This document shows positions 8,434-15,490 of a stretch of 26,023 nucleotides of DNA, one piece after another; within the stretch, counting starts at the first letter, position 1; each line of letters opens with the position of its first letter. The translations under genes and the position numbers were made by a program. This DNA is from Pelagibacteraceae bacterium TMED170. GTDB taxonomy: Bacteria > Pseudomonadota > Alphaproteobacteria > Pelagibacterales > Pelagibacteraceae. The DNA lies in assembly GCA_002170875.2 (NCBI GenBank), contig NHHT02000015.1, positions 3,733-29,755 on the forward strand, in the 5' to 3' direction. The notes below the pieces were generated by a model. That model did not search any database. It was not told where the DNA came from and worked only from the letters and a program-made list of their open reading frames with translations.

Positions 8434-9407
8434 AAAACTTAATTGCAATAATCTCTGGTGAACCCAATAGTATAAATTCTGAAATTATAAGTAAAGTTTG
8501 GAAAAATTTAAACAAAAATTTAAAAAAAAAAATTTTTGTAATTGGAAATTTTCTTCTACTAGAAAACCAATTAAAAAAAATAAAATCACCTATTAAAATT
8601 AAAAAAATTAATACTTTTAAAGAATTAAGTTTAAAAGGTCCCTCTAATCAACTAAAAATTCTAAATATAAAATTAAAGTTTAAAAATTCATTTAATGTAG
8701 ACTTAAAAGAAAATTCACAATATGTATTAAAATCTATAAATTTAGCTAACGATCTTGCTAACAAAAATAAAATTAGAGGTTTTATTAACTGTTCTATTGA
8801 CAAAAAAAATGTTTTTAAATCGAGTAATCAAGGAGTAACTGAGTATTTAGCTAATAAAAATAATATAAAAAATTTAGAAGTAATGATGATTTATAATAAA
8901 AAATTGTCTGTAGTACCAATTACAACTCATATAAATGTAAAAGAAATATCAAAAAGTCTTCACAGGGAACTAATAGTAAAAAAGGTCAAAACTCTTAATA
9001 AATACTACTTTAAAATTTTTAAAAAGAAACCTTTGATTGCAATATTGGGGTTAAATCCGCATAACGGAGAACTAAGAACTAATACTGAAGAAAAAAAAAT
9101 AATTTTACCGGCAATTAAAAAATTAAATAAACTTAATATTCGAGTTTTAGGCCCCTTTTCCGCTGATACAGCTTTTGTTGATAGCAAAAAGAAAAAAGTT
9201 AATGTTATAGTTGGAATGTATCATGATCAAGTCTTAACTCCTTTTAAAGCTTTATATAACTTTGATGCTATTAACATTACATTGGGATTAAAATACTTGA
9301 GAGTTTCGCCTGATCATGGAACTGCAAAAGATATTATAGGATTAAATAAAGCTAATCATTTGAGTTTAATGAACTCGATTAAATTTCTTACAAAACATAC
9401 CTTATGA
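8430..9407 (+). CDS. pdxA: 4-hydroxythreonine-4-phosphate dehydrogenase (PdxA)
   Basis: 325 residues. PdxA oxidises 4-phosphohydroxy-L-threonine with NAD for the deoxyxylulose-phosphate route to pyridoxal phosphate. The three metal-binding histidines are present: His167 in ITTHINV, His211 in GLNPHNGE and His265 in GMYHDQVLTPFK. Substrate residues Lys273, Asn282 and Arg291 (RVSPDHGTAKDI) are also there. Two positions differ from the usual family: the N-terminal GEPAGIGP-type motif reads GEPNSINS, and the GHTE motif reads GVTE, so the histidine that normally binds the substrate phosphate (136 in E. coli) is valine. Probably still PdxA, given the surA-pdxA-rsmA order, but activity should not be assumed. 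Confidence 0.88.
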   Translation: MKNLIAIISGEPNSINSEIISKVWKNLNKNLKKKIFVIGNFLLLENQLKKIKSPIKIKKINTFKELSLKGPSNQLKILNIKLKFKNSFNVDLKENSQYVLKSINLANDLANKNKIRGFINCSIDKKNVFKSSNQGVTEYLANKNNIKNLEVMMIYNKKLSVVPITTHINVKEISKSLHRELIVKKVKTLNKYYFKIFKKKPLIAILGLNPHNGELRTNTEEKKIILPAIKKLNKLNIRVLGPFSADTAFVDSKKKKVNVIVGMYHDQVLTPFKALYNFDAINITLGLKYLRVSPDHGTAKDIIGLNKANHLSLMNSIKFLTKHTL

Positions 9408-10201
9408 TTAAACCTAAAAAGTCCTTAGGTCAAAATTTTTTAATAGATAAGAATATAATTAATAAGATTATTTCTTCAGGAAAAATAAAAAAAGAAAATG
9501 TTATTGAGATAGGCCCAGGTACTGGTAATTTATCTAAAAATTTAATTAATACTGATTGTAAGAGTTTAACTCTTATCGAAAAAGACTCACATTTAGCTAA
9601 TGAAATTAAAAAGAATAAAATTTTTAAAAAGAAAACAAATATTTTAATTCAAGATATTTTAAAGTTTGATTTAGAAAAAAAAATTAAAACTAATAGTATT
9701 ATTTTTGGAAACCTCCCCTATAATATTTCAACTAAAATTTTAACAAATTTAATTAAGTTTAATGTTTGGCCACCAAAATATAAAAGATTAGTACTAATGT
9801 TTCAAAGAGAGGTTGCCGATAAAATTATGGCAAAATCAAATACTGAAGATTACGGTAGATTAGCAGTTTTAACTCACCTTAGACTCAAAATAGTCAATCA
9901 TTTCAAAATATCTAAAAATTGCTTTTTTCCAAGACCAAAAGTCGATTCTAGTTTATTAGTTTTTGAACCTATATTAAATAAAAAATTTAAAATTAAAAAT
10001 ATTAATAGCGTGGAGTATATTACAAGAATATTATTTTCTAACAAAAGAAAAATGATTAATAAAGGATTCAATAAATTATTTAAAAATTATACAAGTATAG
10101 CAAAAGAAATTAAAATTGATTTATCTTCTCGCCCCAGTCAATTAAGTTTTGACGAGTATTATAAAATAGCTGAATCTTTTGAAAAAAAATTTTTTAGTTA
10201 G
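9404..10201 (+). CDS. rsmA: 16S rRNA (adenine1518/1519-N6)-dimethyltransferase RsmA (KsgA)
   Basis: 265 residues. It dimethylates two adjacent adenines in helix 45 of 16S rRNA late in 30S assembly, using S-adenosylmethionine. Visible motifs: KKSLGQNFLID at the N-terminus, the SAM-binding VIEIGPGTGNLS (motif I), the acidic LIEKD, and the catalytic GNLPYNIST (motif IV). The tail NKRKMINKGF and LSSRPSQLSFDEYYKIA is typical of the C-terminal helical domain. The ATG overlaps the pdxA stop (ATGA). The last 8 bases overlap the end of the converging gmk gene. Confidence 0.96.
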   Translation: MIKPKKSLGQNFLIDKNIINKIISSGKIKKENVIEIGPGTGNLSKNLINTDCKSLTLIEKDSHLANEIKKNKIFKKKTNILIQDILKFDLEKKIKTNSIIFGNLPYNISTKILTNLIKFNVWPPKYKRLVLMFQREVADKIMAKSNTEDYGRLAVLTHLRLKIVNHFKISKNCFFPRPKVDSSLLVFEPILNKKFKIKNINSVEYITRILFSNKRKMINKGFNKLFKNYTSIAKEIKIDLSSRPSQLSFDEYYKIAESFEKKFFS

Positions 10202-10784
10202 AATTTAAAGAATTATTCTTACTTAATTTAATTATATTCTCAATTTGTTTGAAACAACTTTCAAGGTTGTCGTTAATAATTACATAATCGTAGTCATGCC
10301 AATGAACGATGTCCTTGCTATATGATTCGAGTCTTTTATTCACTATTTCTGTTTTATCTTGATTTCGGCTAATTAATCTTTTTTTTAATTCTTGTTTATT
10401 TGGCGGTAATATAAAAATTTTTATCAAATTTAATTCTTTGAATTTTGACAACTGTTGAGTACCCTGCCAATCAATATCAAATAAAATATCATTTTTTTTA
10501 TCTAAAATACTTTTGACTGATTTTTTTGTCGTTCCATAATAATTTTCAAAAATTTTAGCATACTCATAAAATTCATTTTTTTTTATTAAGTTTTTAAACT
10601 CATTTTTACTTACAAAAAAATAATCGACGCCATCAATTTCATTTGTTCTTGGTTTACGAGTAGTGTGAGATACTGAGATTTTAAAGTTTTGATACTTTTG
10701 TTGAATTTTTTTAGTTATCGTAGTTTTTCCAGCGCCGGAGGGTGATGAGAGTATAACCATTATACTGCCACCTTTATTTTTCAT
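10194..10784 (-). CDS. gmk: Guanylate kinase
   Basis: 196 residues. It converts GMP and ATP to GDP and ADP, the step after GuaA (also in this window) and before Ndk. The P-loop SSPSGAGKTT is at residues 13-22, followed by the GMP-binding SVSHTTRKPRTNEIDGVDYFFV and the FDIDWQGTQQL segment. A lid region rich in arginine and lysine (LKKRLISRNQD) is present. A second in-frame ATG (residue 9, MVILSSPSG) would also give a plausible start. Seventeen bases separate it from acpP upstream, so it is probably the last gene of fabD-fabG-acpP-gmk. Confidence 0.96.
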   Translation of the reverse strand: MKNKGGSIMVILSSPSGAGKTTITKKIQQKYQNFKISVSHTTRKPRTNEIDGVDYFFVSKNEFKNLIKKNEFYEYAKIFENYYGTTKKSVKSILDKKNDILFDIDWQGTQQLSKFKELNLIKIFILPPNKQELKKRLISRNQDKTEIVNKRLESYSKDIVHWHDYDYVIINDNLESCFKQIENIIKLSKNNSLNSN

Positions 10785-10801
10785 TTTAATTTTTTATCAA
10801 A

Positions 10802-11044
10802 TTATTGTGTCGATTTACTCTCAATAAATTTAATAGCGTCTCCAACTGTTAGTATTTTTTCAGCTTCGCTATCCGAAATTTCTGAACCAAACTCTTCTTC
10901 GAATGCCATAACTAGCTCTACTGTGTCTAAACTGTCAGCACCTAGGTCATCAATAAAACTTGCTTCATCTGTTACTTTTTCCTCTTCAACACCAAGGTGA
11001 TCTGCTACTATTTTTTTAACTTTTGTATTTATATCTTTTGACAT
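10802..11044 (-). CDS. acpP: Acyl carrier protein
   Basis: 80 residues, very acidic, standard length. It carries growing acyl chains on a 4'-phosphopantetheine arm attached to Ser38 in the canonical [18 protein letters not shown] helix. Starts are unambiguous: the ATG is preceded by AGGAA at a short distance, a clearer Shine-Dalgarno sequence than at most genes here. It supplies acyl groups to fatty acid and lipid A synthesis, tying it to the Lpt genes nearby. A 58-base gap upstream, long for this window, could hold its own promoter. Confidence 0.97.
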   Translation of the reverse strand: MSKDINTKVKKIVADHLGVEEEKVTDEASFIDDLGADSLDTVELVMAFEEEFGSEISDSEAEKILTVGDAIKFIESKSTQ

Positions 11045-11078
11045 GTAATTCCTATTTTATGATTAAGCTTATTTTTTC

Positions 11079-11106
11079 TTCTTAAATTATTCGATAAGAT
11101 TGTCAA
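11079..11106 (-). promoter_or_regulatory. Candidate internal promoter for acpP-gmk
   Basis: On the minus strand a perfect -35 consensus TTGACA (11101-11106) contains the fabG stop codon TGA, and a weak -10-like TAAGAA (11079-11084) follows after 16 bases. ACP is normally far more abundant than FabD or FabG, so a separate promoter makes sense. The -10 is poor, so this is only a candidate. Confidence 0.3.
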
Positions 11107-11834
11107 GCCATATACATACCTCCATTAACATGAATTGTTTCACCAGTGATGTAATTAGACTGATCTGATGCCAAAAAAGCCACACAATTAGAGACATCTT
11201 CTCCCGAACCTAGATCTCCAGATGGTATTTTTGATATAAGTAATTTTTTGAATTCTTCGTTAATTTTATCTGTCATCTCTGTTTTAATAAATCCTGGAGA
11301 TACACAATTAATGTTAATTTTTTTTTTTGCGTATTCGGTGGCTAAACTTTTAGTGAATCCAATTATGCCAGCTTTAGATGCAGCGTAGTTTGCTTGCCCA
11401 ACGTTTCCTGTATGACCGACAATTGAAGTAATATTTACTATTTTACCCTGTTTGTTCTTAAGCATCTTTTTGATAGCAAATTTACACATTAAAAAAGTTG
11501 AAGTAAGATTAATATCAATCACATTTTTCCAATCTTTTTCGGTAAGTCGTATTGAAATATTATCTGAAGTGATACCTGCATTATTTACTAAAATATCTAA
11601 TCCGTTTAATTCTGAACAACAACTTTCCATAAACTCCTCTATCTTCGAATGATTATCTAAACTAAATTTTTTTACTTTAATCTCTGGATAATTTTCCTTA
11701 ATCTTATTTAATTTTTCTGAATTTGTTCCAGTTGCAATTATATTTGCTCCTAAGTCACTGAATTTTTTTATTAAAGAACCCCCTATTCCTCCTGTCGCAC
11801 CAGTAACAATTATTTTTTTATTTTTTAAATTCAT
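11103..11834 (-). CDS. fabG: 3-oxoacyl-[acyl-carrier-protein] reductase
   Basis: 243 residues, short-chain dehydrogenase family. It reduces 3-oxoacyl-ACP with NADPH in each elongation cycle. The Rossmann motif TGATGGIG is at residues 11-18, NNAG at 84-87, and the catalytic tetrad is Asn109, Ser137 (NITSIVG), Tyr150 and Lys154 (YAASKAG). The C-terminus EDVSNCVAFLASDQSNYITGE followed by HVNGGMYMA is typical of FabG rather than other SDRs. Its start overlaps the fabD stop by four bases (ATGA). Confidence 0.97.
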   Translation of the reverse strand: MNLKNKKIIVTGATGGIGGSLIKKFSDLGANIIATGTNSEKLNKIKENYPEIKVKKFSLDNHSKIEEFMESCCSELNGLDILVNNAGITSDNISIRLTEKDWKNVIDINLTSTFLMCKFAIKKMLKNKQGKIVNITSIVGHTGNVGQANYAASKAGIIGFTKSLATEYAKKKININCVSPGFIKTEMTDKINEEFKKLLISKIPSGDLGSGEDVSNCVAFLASDQSNYITGETIHVNGGMYMA

Positions 11835-12757
11835 TTAAATATATTTTTAATATCTTCAACTGAGTTTACACTGTTTGAAGTTGCATTTTTTATAATTCTT
11901 TTTATCAAACCAGATAAAACTTTTCCAGGGCCAATTTCAATAAATTCACTCACACCATTATTCGCCATATATAAAACACTTTCTCTCCACTTTACCTTAG
12001 AATAAATTTGTTCAATTAATAAATTTTTAATATTTTCAGGACTTTTTTCAATAGAAGCATTTACATTGTTAATAATTTCAAATTTTGGCTTTTTAAATTT
12101 CACTGAATAGATTTTTTCACTCATTATTTTGGCTGCACTTTTCATGAGTGAGCAATGAAAGGGCGCACTTACGGGTAAAACAATTGATTTTTTTTTATTT
12201 TTTTTTAATATTTCTTGTAAATTGTTAATTGATTTTATGTCTCCGCTTACAATAGTTTGCCCTTCAGCATTATCGTTAGCTATTTCACAGACTTCTTTAT
12301 TTTTTAATTCAGAAATATAGTTGTTTATCTCATTAATTGAAGATCCAAGAACAGCTAGCATACCTCCTTTTCCTACAGGTACAGCATCTTGCATGGCTTT
12401 TCCTCTTTCATGAAGTAAAAATAATGCATCCTCGAAACTTAAAGCTTCGGCGCACACCAAAGCGCTATATTCACCTAAAGAGTGGCCAGCAAAAAATTTA
12501 AAGTTACTTAATTCAGTATTAAATTCTTTTTTTAAAACCATATATATAGAATAACTTACAACTAAAATTGCTGGCTGCGTATTTTTGGTTAACTTTAGCT
12601 CACTATCAGGACCTTCTAAAATAATTTTTGAAATGGAAAAGTTTAATTTGTTATCTGCAGCTTTAAATATATCTTTAACAACTTTAAAATTTTTGTAAAA
12701 TTCTAAGCCCATACCTATTGCTTGAGAGCCTTGGCCTGGGAATAATAAAGCTTTCAT
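11831..12757 (-). CDS. fabD: Malonyl-CoA:ACP transacylase
   Basis: 308 residues, standard length. It moves malonyl from CoA to ACP, giving the extender unit for fatty acid synthesis. The sequence has FPGQGSQ at residues 6-12, the nucleophile Ser93 in GHSLGEYSAL, the carboxylate-binding Arg118 in HERGKAMQ and the catalytic His201 in VSAPFHCSLM. The ending IEIGPGKVLSGLIKRI is typical. First gene of the - strand fatty acid unit, divergent from rpsF across a 101-base gap. Confidence 0.97.
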   Translation of the reverse strand: MKALLFPGQGSQAIGMGLEFYKNFKVVKDIFKAADNKLNFSISKIILEGPDSELKLTKNTQPAILVVSYSIYMVLKKEFNTELSNFKFFAGHSLGEYSALVCAEALSFEDALFLLHERGKAMQDAVPVGKGGMLAVLGSSINEINNYISELKNKEVCEIANDNAEGQTIVSGDIKSINNLQEILKKNKKKSIVLPVSAPFHCSLMKSAAKIMSEKIYSVKFKKPKFEIINNVNASIEKSPENIKNLLIEQIYSKVKWRESVLYMANNGVSEFIEIGPGKVLSGLIKRIIKNATSNSVNSVEDIKNIFK

Positions 12758-12788
12758 TTTTTAACTACTTTCTTCTATATTATTACTA

Positions 12789-12817
12789 TTGAAATGGGTA
12801 ACTTATAATAGTATAAA
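12789..12817 (+). promoter_or_regulatory. Candidate promoter for the rpsF operon
   Basis: TTGAAA (12789-12794), a 17-base spacer and TATAAA (12812-12817) make a good sigma-70-like promoter, with a leader of about 35 bases before rpsF. A perfect TATAAT at 12804-12809 is an alternative -10, but its -35 region is weak. No convincing matching promoter for fabD was found on the other strand. Confidence 0.45.
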
Positions 12818-12830
12818 ACCGAACTTTATA
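12812..12830 (+). promoter_or_regulatory. Small inverted repeat upstream of rpsF
   Basis: TATAAA and TTTATA form a perfect 6-base stem around the 7-base loop ACCGAAC, located 29 to 47 bases before the rpsF ATG. A CCG trinucleotide in a leader hairpin is a hallmark of the known S6:S18 autoregulation site, but there it sits in a bulge between two helices, and here the left arm overlaps the best -10 box. Function is uncertain. Confidence 0.25.
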
Positions 12831-12858
12831 TAAATAAAATTACAAATATTTAAACAAA

Positions 12859-13203
12859 ATGAACTATTACGAACATACTTTAGTTGCAAAACAAGATCTT
12901 TCAACCTCGGAAGTAAAAAATGTAGAGGATAAGTATAATGAAATTATAAATAAATTTGATGGTAAAGTTGTAAAAATTGAAAAATGGGGATTATTAAATT
13001 TTGCAAAAAAAATTAAAAATTATAATAAAGGTTTTTATATTCACTATAAATTTGAAGGTAGTGCAAAGACATTAAACGAAATTAAGAAAAATAGTATAAT
13101 AGACAATTCAATTCTTAGACATTTAACAATTAAATATAAAAAATTAGATTTAGAAAATGAATATTTTAAAAAAGGAAATATAGAGAATGAAAAGAAAAAA
13201 TAA
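12859..13203 (+). CDS. rpsF: 30S ribosomal protein S6
   Basis: 114 residues. S6 binds the 30S platform as a dimer with S18. The N-terminus MNYYEHTLVAKQDLS matches the family's YE-T-hydrophobic opening. KIEKWGLLNFAKKIKNYNKGFYIHYKFE is the characteristic central beta-hairpin segment, and SIIDNSILRHLTIK follows as the last strand. The C-terminal tail is lysine-rich. It has no evident Shine-Dalgarno sequence. Its end overlaps rpsR by 17 bases, which suggests coupled synthesis of the two partner proteins. Confidence 0.96.
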   Translation: MNYYEHTLVAKQDLSTSEVKNVEDKYNEIINKFDGKVVKIEKWGLLNFAKKIKNYNKGFYIHYKFEGSAKTLNEIKKNSIIDNSILRHLTIKYKKLDLENEYFKKGNIENEKKK

Positions 13204-13459
13204 TAAATTTAATAAGAGACCACAAAACCCATTAAATAAACTTAGTTTGTTTCAAAAATCTGATACTAGATTTTCAAAAAAATGTCCGTTATCTGTAAAA
13301 GATGCACCTGTTATAGACTACAAAAATATCAAACTTTTAAAAAAATATATTTCAGATACAGATAAAATCTTACCATCTCGAATTACTTCAGTATCTTTAG
13401 GTAAACAAAAAAAATTAACTAACGAAATTAAAAAAGCAAAAATTTTAGGGTTAGTATAG
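13187..13459 (+). CDS. rpsR: 30S ribosomal protein S18
   Basis: 90 residues. S18 partners with S6 on the 30S platform. The conserved core is complete: KKCPLS, IDYKNIKLLKKYISDTDKI, LPSRITSVSLGKQKKL and the basic ending IKKAKILGLV. The N-terminal extension (about residues 1-28) is basic and not conserved. An ATG 17 bases before the rpsF stop is taken as the start, as no later in-frame ATG would leave the core intact. Two bases separate it from rplI. The cvpA-like or DUF2232 membrane genes sometimes found between rpsR and rplI in Alphaproteobacteria are absent. Confidence 0.95.
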   Translation: MKRKNNKFNKRPQNPLNKLSLFQKSDTRFSKKCPLSVKDAPVIDYKNIKLLKKYISDTDKILPSRITSVSLGKQKKLTNEIKKAKILGLV

Positions 13460-13461
13460 TT

Positions 13462-13917
13462 ATGCAAGTAATTTTATTAGAAAATGTTATGAAACTAGGA
13501 AAAATAGGAGATCTAGTTGAAGTTAAAAATGGATATGGAAGAAATTTTTTACTCAAAACTGGAAAGGCTTTAAGAGCTGATAAAGAAAATATTGCTCTAG
13601 TTAATAAAAAAAAAGATGAATTAAATAAAAAAAATGAAGAAGCGAAGAAAACATTCAAAGAAATAGCAGCTAAAATAAATAAAAAAACTTTAACTTTTTC
13701 TAAAGAAGCTAAAGATAACGGTGAACTTTTTGGTTCAATTAAACCTAAAGAAGTTTCAAATTCATTTTTAACAAATTTGAAGGTTGAAATTAACCCATCT
13801 CAAATAGATTTGAAACAAGAAATCAATAAAATAGGAACTTACAAAATAGATATAAATTTATTTTCAGAAGTTTCTGCCTCTATAAGCGTTATTGTGAAAA
13901 AAGCCGAGTCTAATTAG
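13462..13917 (+). CDS. rplI: 50S ribosomal protein L9
   Basis: 151 residues, standard length. L9 binds 23S rRNA at the base of the L1 stalk and limits frameshifting. The N-terminal RNA-binding domain is canonical: MQVILLENVMKLGKIGD, then VKNGYGRNFLL with the glycine-rich loop. A lysine/alanine/glutamate-rich connecting helix spans about residues 43-75, and the C-terminal domain starts at KEAKDNGELFGSIK. Third gene of the rpsF-rpsR-rplI unit; dnaB follows after a gap of 91 bases. Confidence 0.96.
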   Translation: MQVILLENVMKLGKIGDLVEVKNGYGRNFLLKTGKALRADKENIALVNKKKDELNKKNEEAKKTFKEIAAKINKKTLTFSKEAKDNGELFGSIKPKEVSNSFLTNLKVEINPSQIDLKQEINKIGTYKIDINLFSEVSASISVIVKKAESN

Positions 13918-13933
13918 ATTAATTATTTTCATA

Positions 13934-13957
13934 ATTTTTTCCACAGGTAGAAAAAAT
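13934..13957. repeat. A/T-rich inverted repeat between rplI and dnaB
   Basis: ATTTTTTC and GAAAAAAT form a perfect 8-base stem around an 8-base loop (CACAGGTA). With only one G:C pair it would be a weak RNA hairpin, and no uridine run follows directly, so it is not a convincing terminator for the ribosomal protein genes. Confidence 0.3.
13937..13945 (+). promoter_or_regulatory. DnaA-box-like site upstream of dnaB
   Basis: TTTTCCACA matches the bacterial DnaA box consensus TTWTNCACA at every position. It lies in the only non-coding stretch before the replicative helicase gene, 64 bases before the chosen ATG. A few chance matches are expected in 26 kb of such A/T-rich DNA, but a chance match within these 91 bases is unlikely (order of 1-2 percent by base composition). 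Confidence 0.3.
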
Positions 13958-14008
13958 AGTGTGTAACTTTTAAGTTTTTATTAAAAAAAGTTTAATTATT
14001 ATGTGTTA

Positions 14009-15442
14009 ATGGAAAAAGTTAAACTTTCTTTAAACCCCTCTAAAGAAAAAAGACTCCCTTCTAACTTAGAAGCTGAGCAAGCGCTTATTGGATCTGTTTT
14101 GGTCAATAACGATATAATCGATGAAATTTCTACAGTAATTAATAATCAAAAATTTTTTGATCCTTTTCACAGAAAAATATATGAAACTATAGAAAATTTA
14201 AATAATAAAGGAATGATAGCTAATCCTATAACTTTAAAAAACTATTTTGAAAATGAAAATAGTTTATCTGAAGTAGGTGGAGTAGATTATCTAATTAAAT
14301 TAACAAGATTCTCATCATCTGCTAAACAAGCGGTTGACTATGCTAAATTAATTCATGAAATGTATGTCAAAAGAGAACTTATATCTATCTCTGATAATAT
14401 ATCGGGAGACTCACAAAATGATACTTTGGAAAAAACTGGAGAAAATATTATTGAAGAAGCTGAGCAATCTTTATATCAGCTAGCAGAAAGAGGAAATTTC
14501 TCCCAGTCATACATGAAATTTAACCAAGCTCTTGATCAAACAATTGAAATGGCTACAGTTGCTATGAAAAGCGATCAGGGAATAGTTGGTATTCCTACAG
14601 GTCTTACAGATTTAGATGAAAAATTAGGTGGTCTTCATAAATCTGATTTAATTATAATAGCTGGTAGACCATCTATGGGTAAAACAGCTCTTGCTACTAA
14701 TATTGCATATTACGCTTCAAAAAAAATACATGATAATAACCAAAAAACGTCAGTTGCTTTTTTCTCTCTTGAAATGTCTTCCGAACAATTATCGACAAGA
14801 ATTTTATCTGAACAAGCAAGAATACAATCTAATGACATTCGAAGAGGTAAAGCCACAGAAGAACAGCTTAATCGTTATATAGAAACATCAAGAAATATTT
14901 ATGATCTACCTTTATTTATTGATGAAACTCCAGCAATTACTATTTCAGCTTTAAGTAATAGAGCTAGAAGATTAAAAAGACTTTTTGGTATTAGTTTAAT
15001 AGTCGTAGATTATATACAATTAATGAGAACCAGTTCAAAAAGATATGATGGTAGGGTTCAGGAGATATCAGAAATTACTCAAGGTTTAAAAGCTTTAGCT
15101 AAAGAATTAAGTGTTCCAATTATAGCTCTTTCTCAATTATCTAGAGCAGTAGAACAGAGGGATGATAAAATTCCTCAATTATCTGATTTACGAGAGTCTG
15201 GCTCTATAGAACAAGATGCAGACGTAGTAATGTTTGTTTATAGAGAGCAGTATTACTTGGAGAGAAAACAACCAAAACTCGGGTCTATAGAACATGCTGA
15301 ATGGCAGTCTAAAATGAATGATATAAATGGCTTAGCTGATATTATAATTGGTAAACAAAGACATGGTCCCACAGGTAATATAAAAGTTGAATTTGAAGGT
15401 ATGTATACAAAATTCAAGGATTTAACTAAAAGTACATCTTAA
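14009..15442 (+). CDS. dnaB: Replicative DNA helicase DnaB
   Basis: 477 residues from the ATG at 14009. DnaB is the hexameric helicase that unwinds DNA at the replication fork. The N-terminal domain begins with RLPSNLEAEQALIGSVL and includes FDPFHRKIYETI. The C-terminal RecA-like domain has Walker A GRPSMGKTA (about residues 220-228), SLEMSSEQL, the Walker B-like LIVVDYIQLM (about 329-338), and ALSQLSRAVEQR followed by SDLRESGSIEQDADVV. There is no intein. A GTG at 14003 in the same frame could add two residues (M-L); the ATG is preferred. A two-codon ORF (ATG TGT TAA, 14001-14009) runs directly into this start as TAATG. Confidence 0.96.
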   Translation: MEKVKLSLNPSKEKRLPSNLEAEQALIGSVLVNNDIIDEISTVINNQKFFDPFHRKIYETIENLNNKGMIANPITLKNYFENENSLSEVGGVDYLIKLTRFSSSAKQAVDYAKLIHEMYVKRELISISDNISGDSQNDTLEKTGENIIEEAEQSLYQLAERGNFSQSYMKFNQALDQTIEMATVAMKSDQGIVGIPTGLTDLDEKLGGLHKSDLIIIAGRPSMGKTALATNIAYYASKKIHDNNQKTSVAFFSLEMSSEQLSTRILSEQARIQSNDIRRGKATEEQLNRYIETSRNIYDLPLFIDETPAITISALSNRARRLKRLFGISLIVVDYIQLMRTSSKRYDGRVQEISEITQGLKALAKELSVPIIALSQLSRAVEQRDDKIPQLSDLRESGSIEQDADVVMFVYREQYYLERKQPKLGSIEHAEWQSKMNDINGLADIIIGKQRHGPTGNIKVEFEGMYTKFKDLTKSTS

Positions 15443-15490
15443 ATTTATTCTTTTGTTGTATAAAATATAGGATATATCTAATCTATAGAC

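Noticed and set aside
12758..12858. Promoter for fabD on the minus strand
   Set aside because: Several -10-like A/T runs exist but none has an acceptable -35 box at a proper distance.
13934..13957. Rho-independent terminator after rplI
   Set aside because: The stem has a single G:C pair and is not followed by a U run; it may be chance or linked to the DnaA-like box.
14003..14008. GTG start for dnaB two codons upstream
   Set aside because: The ATG at 14009 is the more usual start and gives the normal N-terminus; the GTG remains possible but adds nothing.
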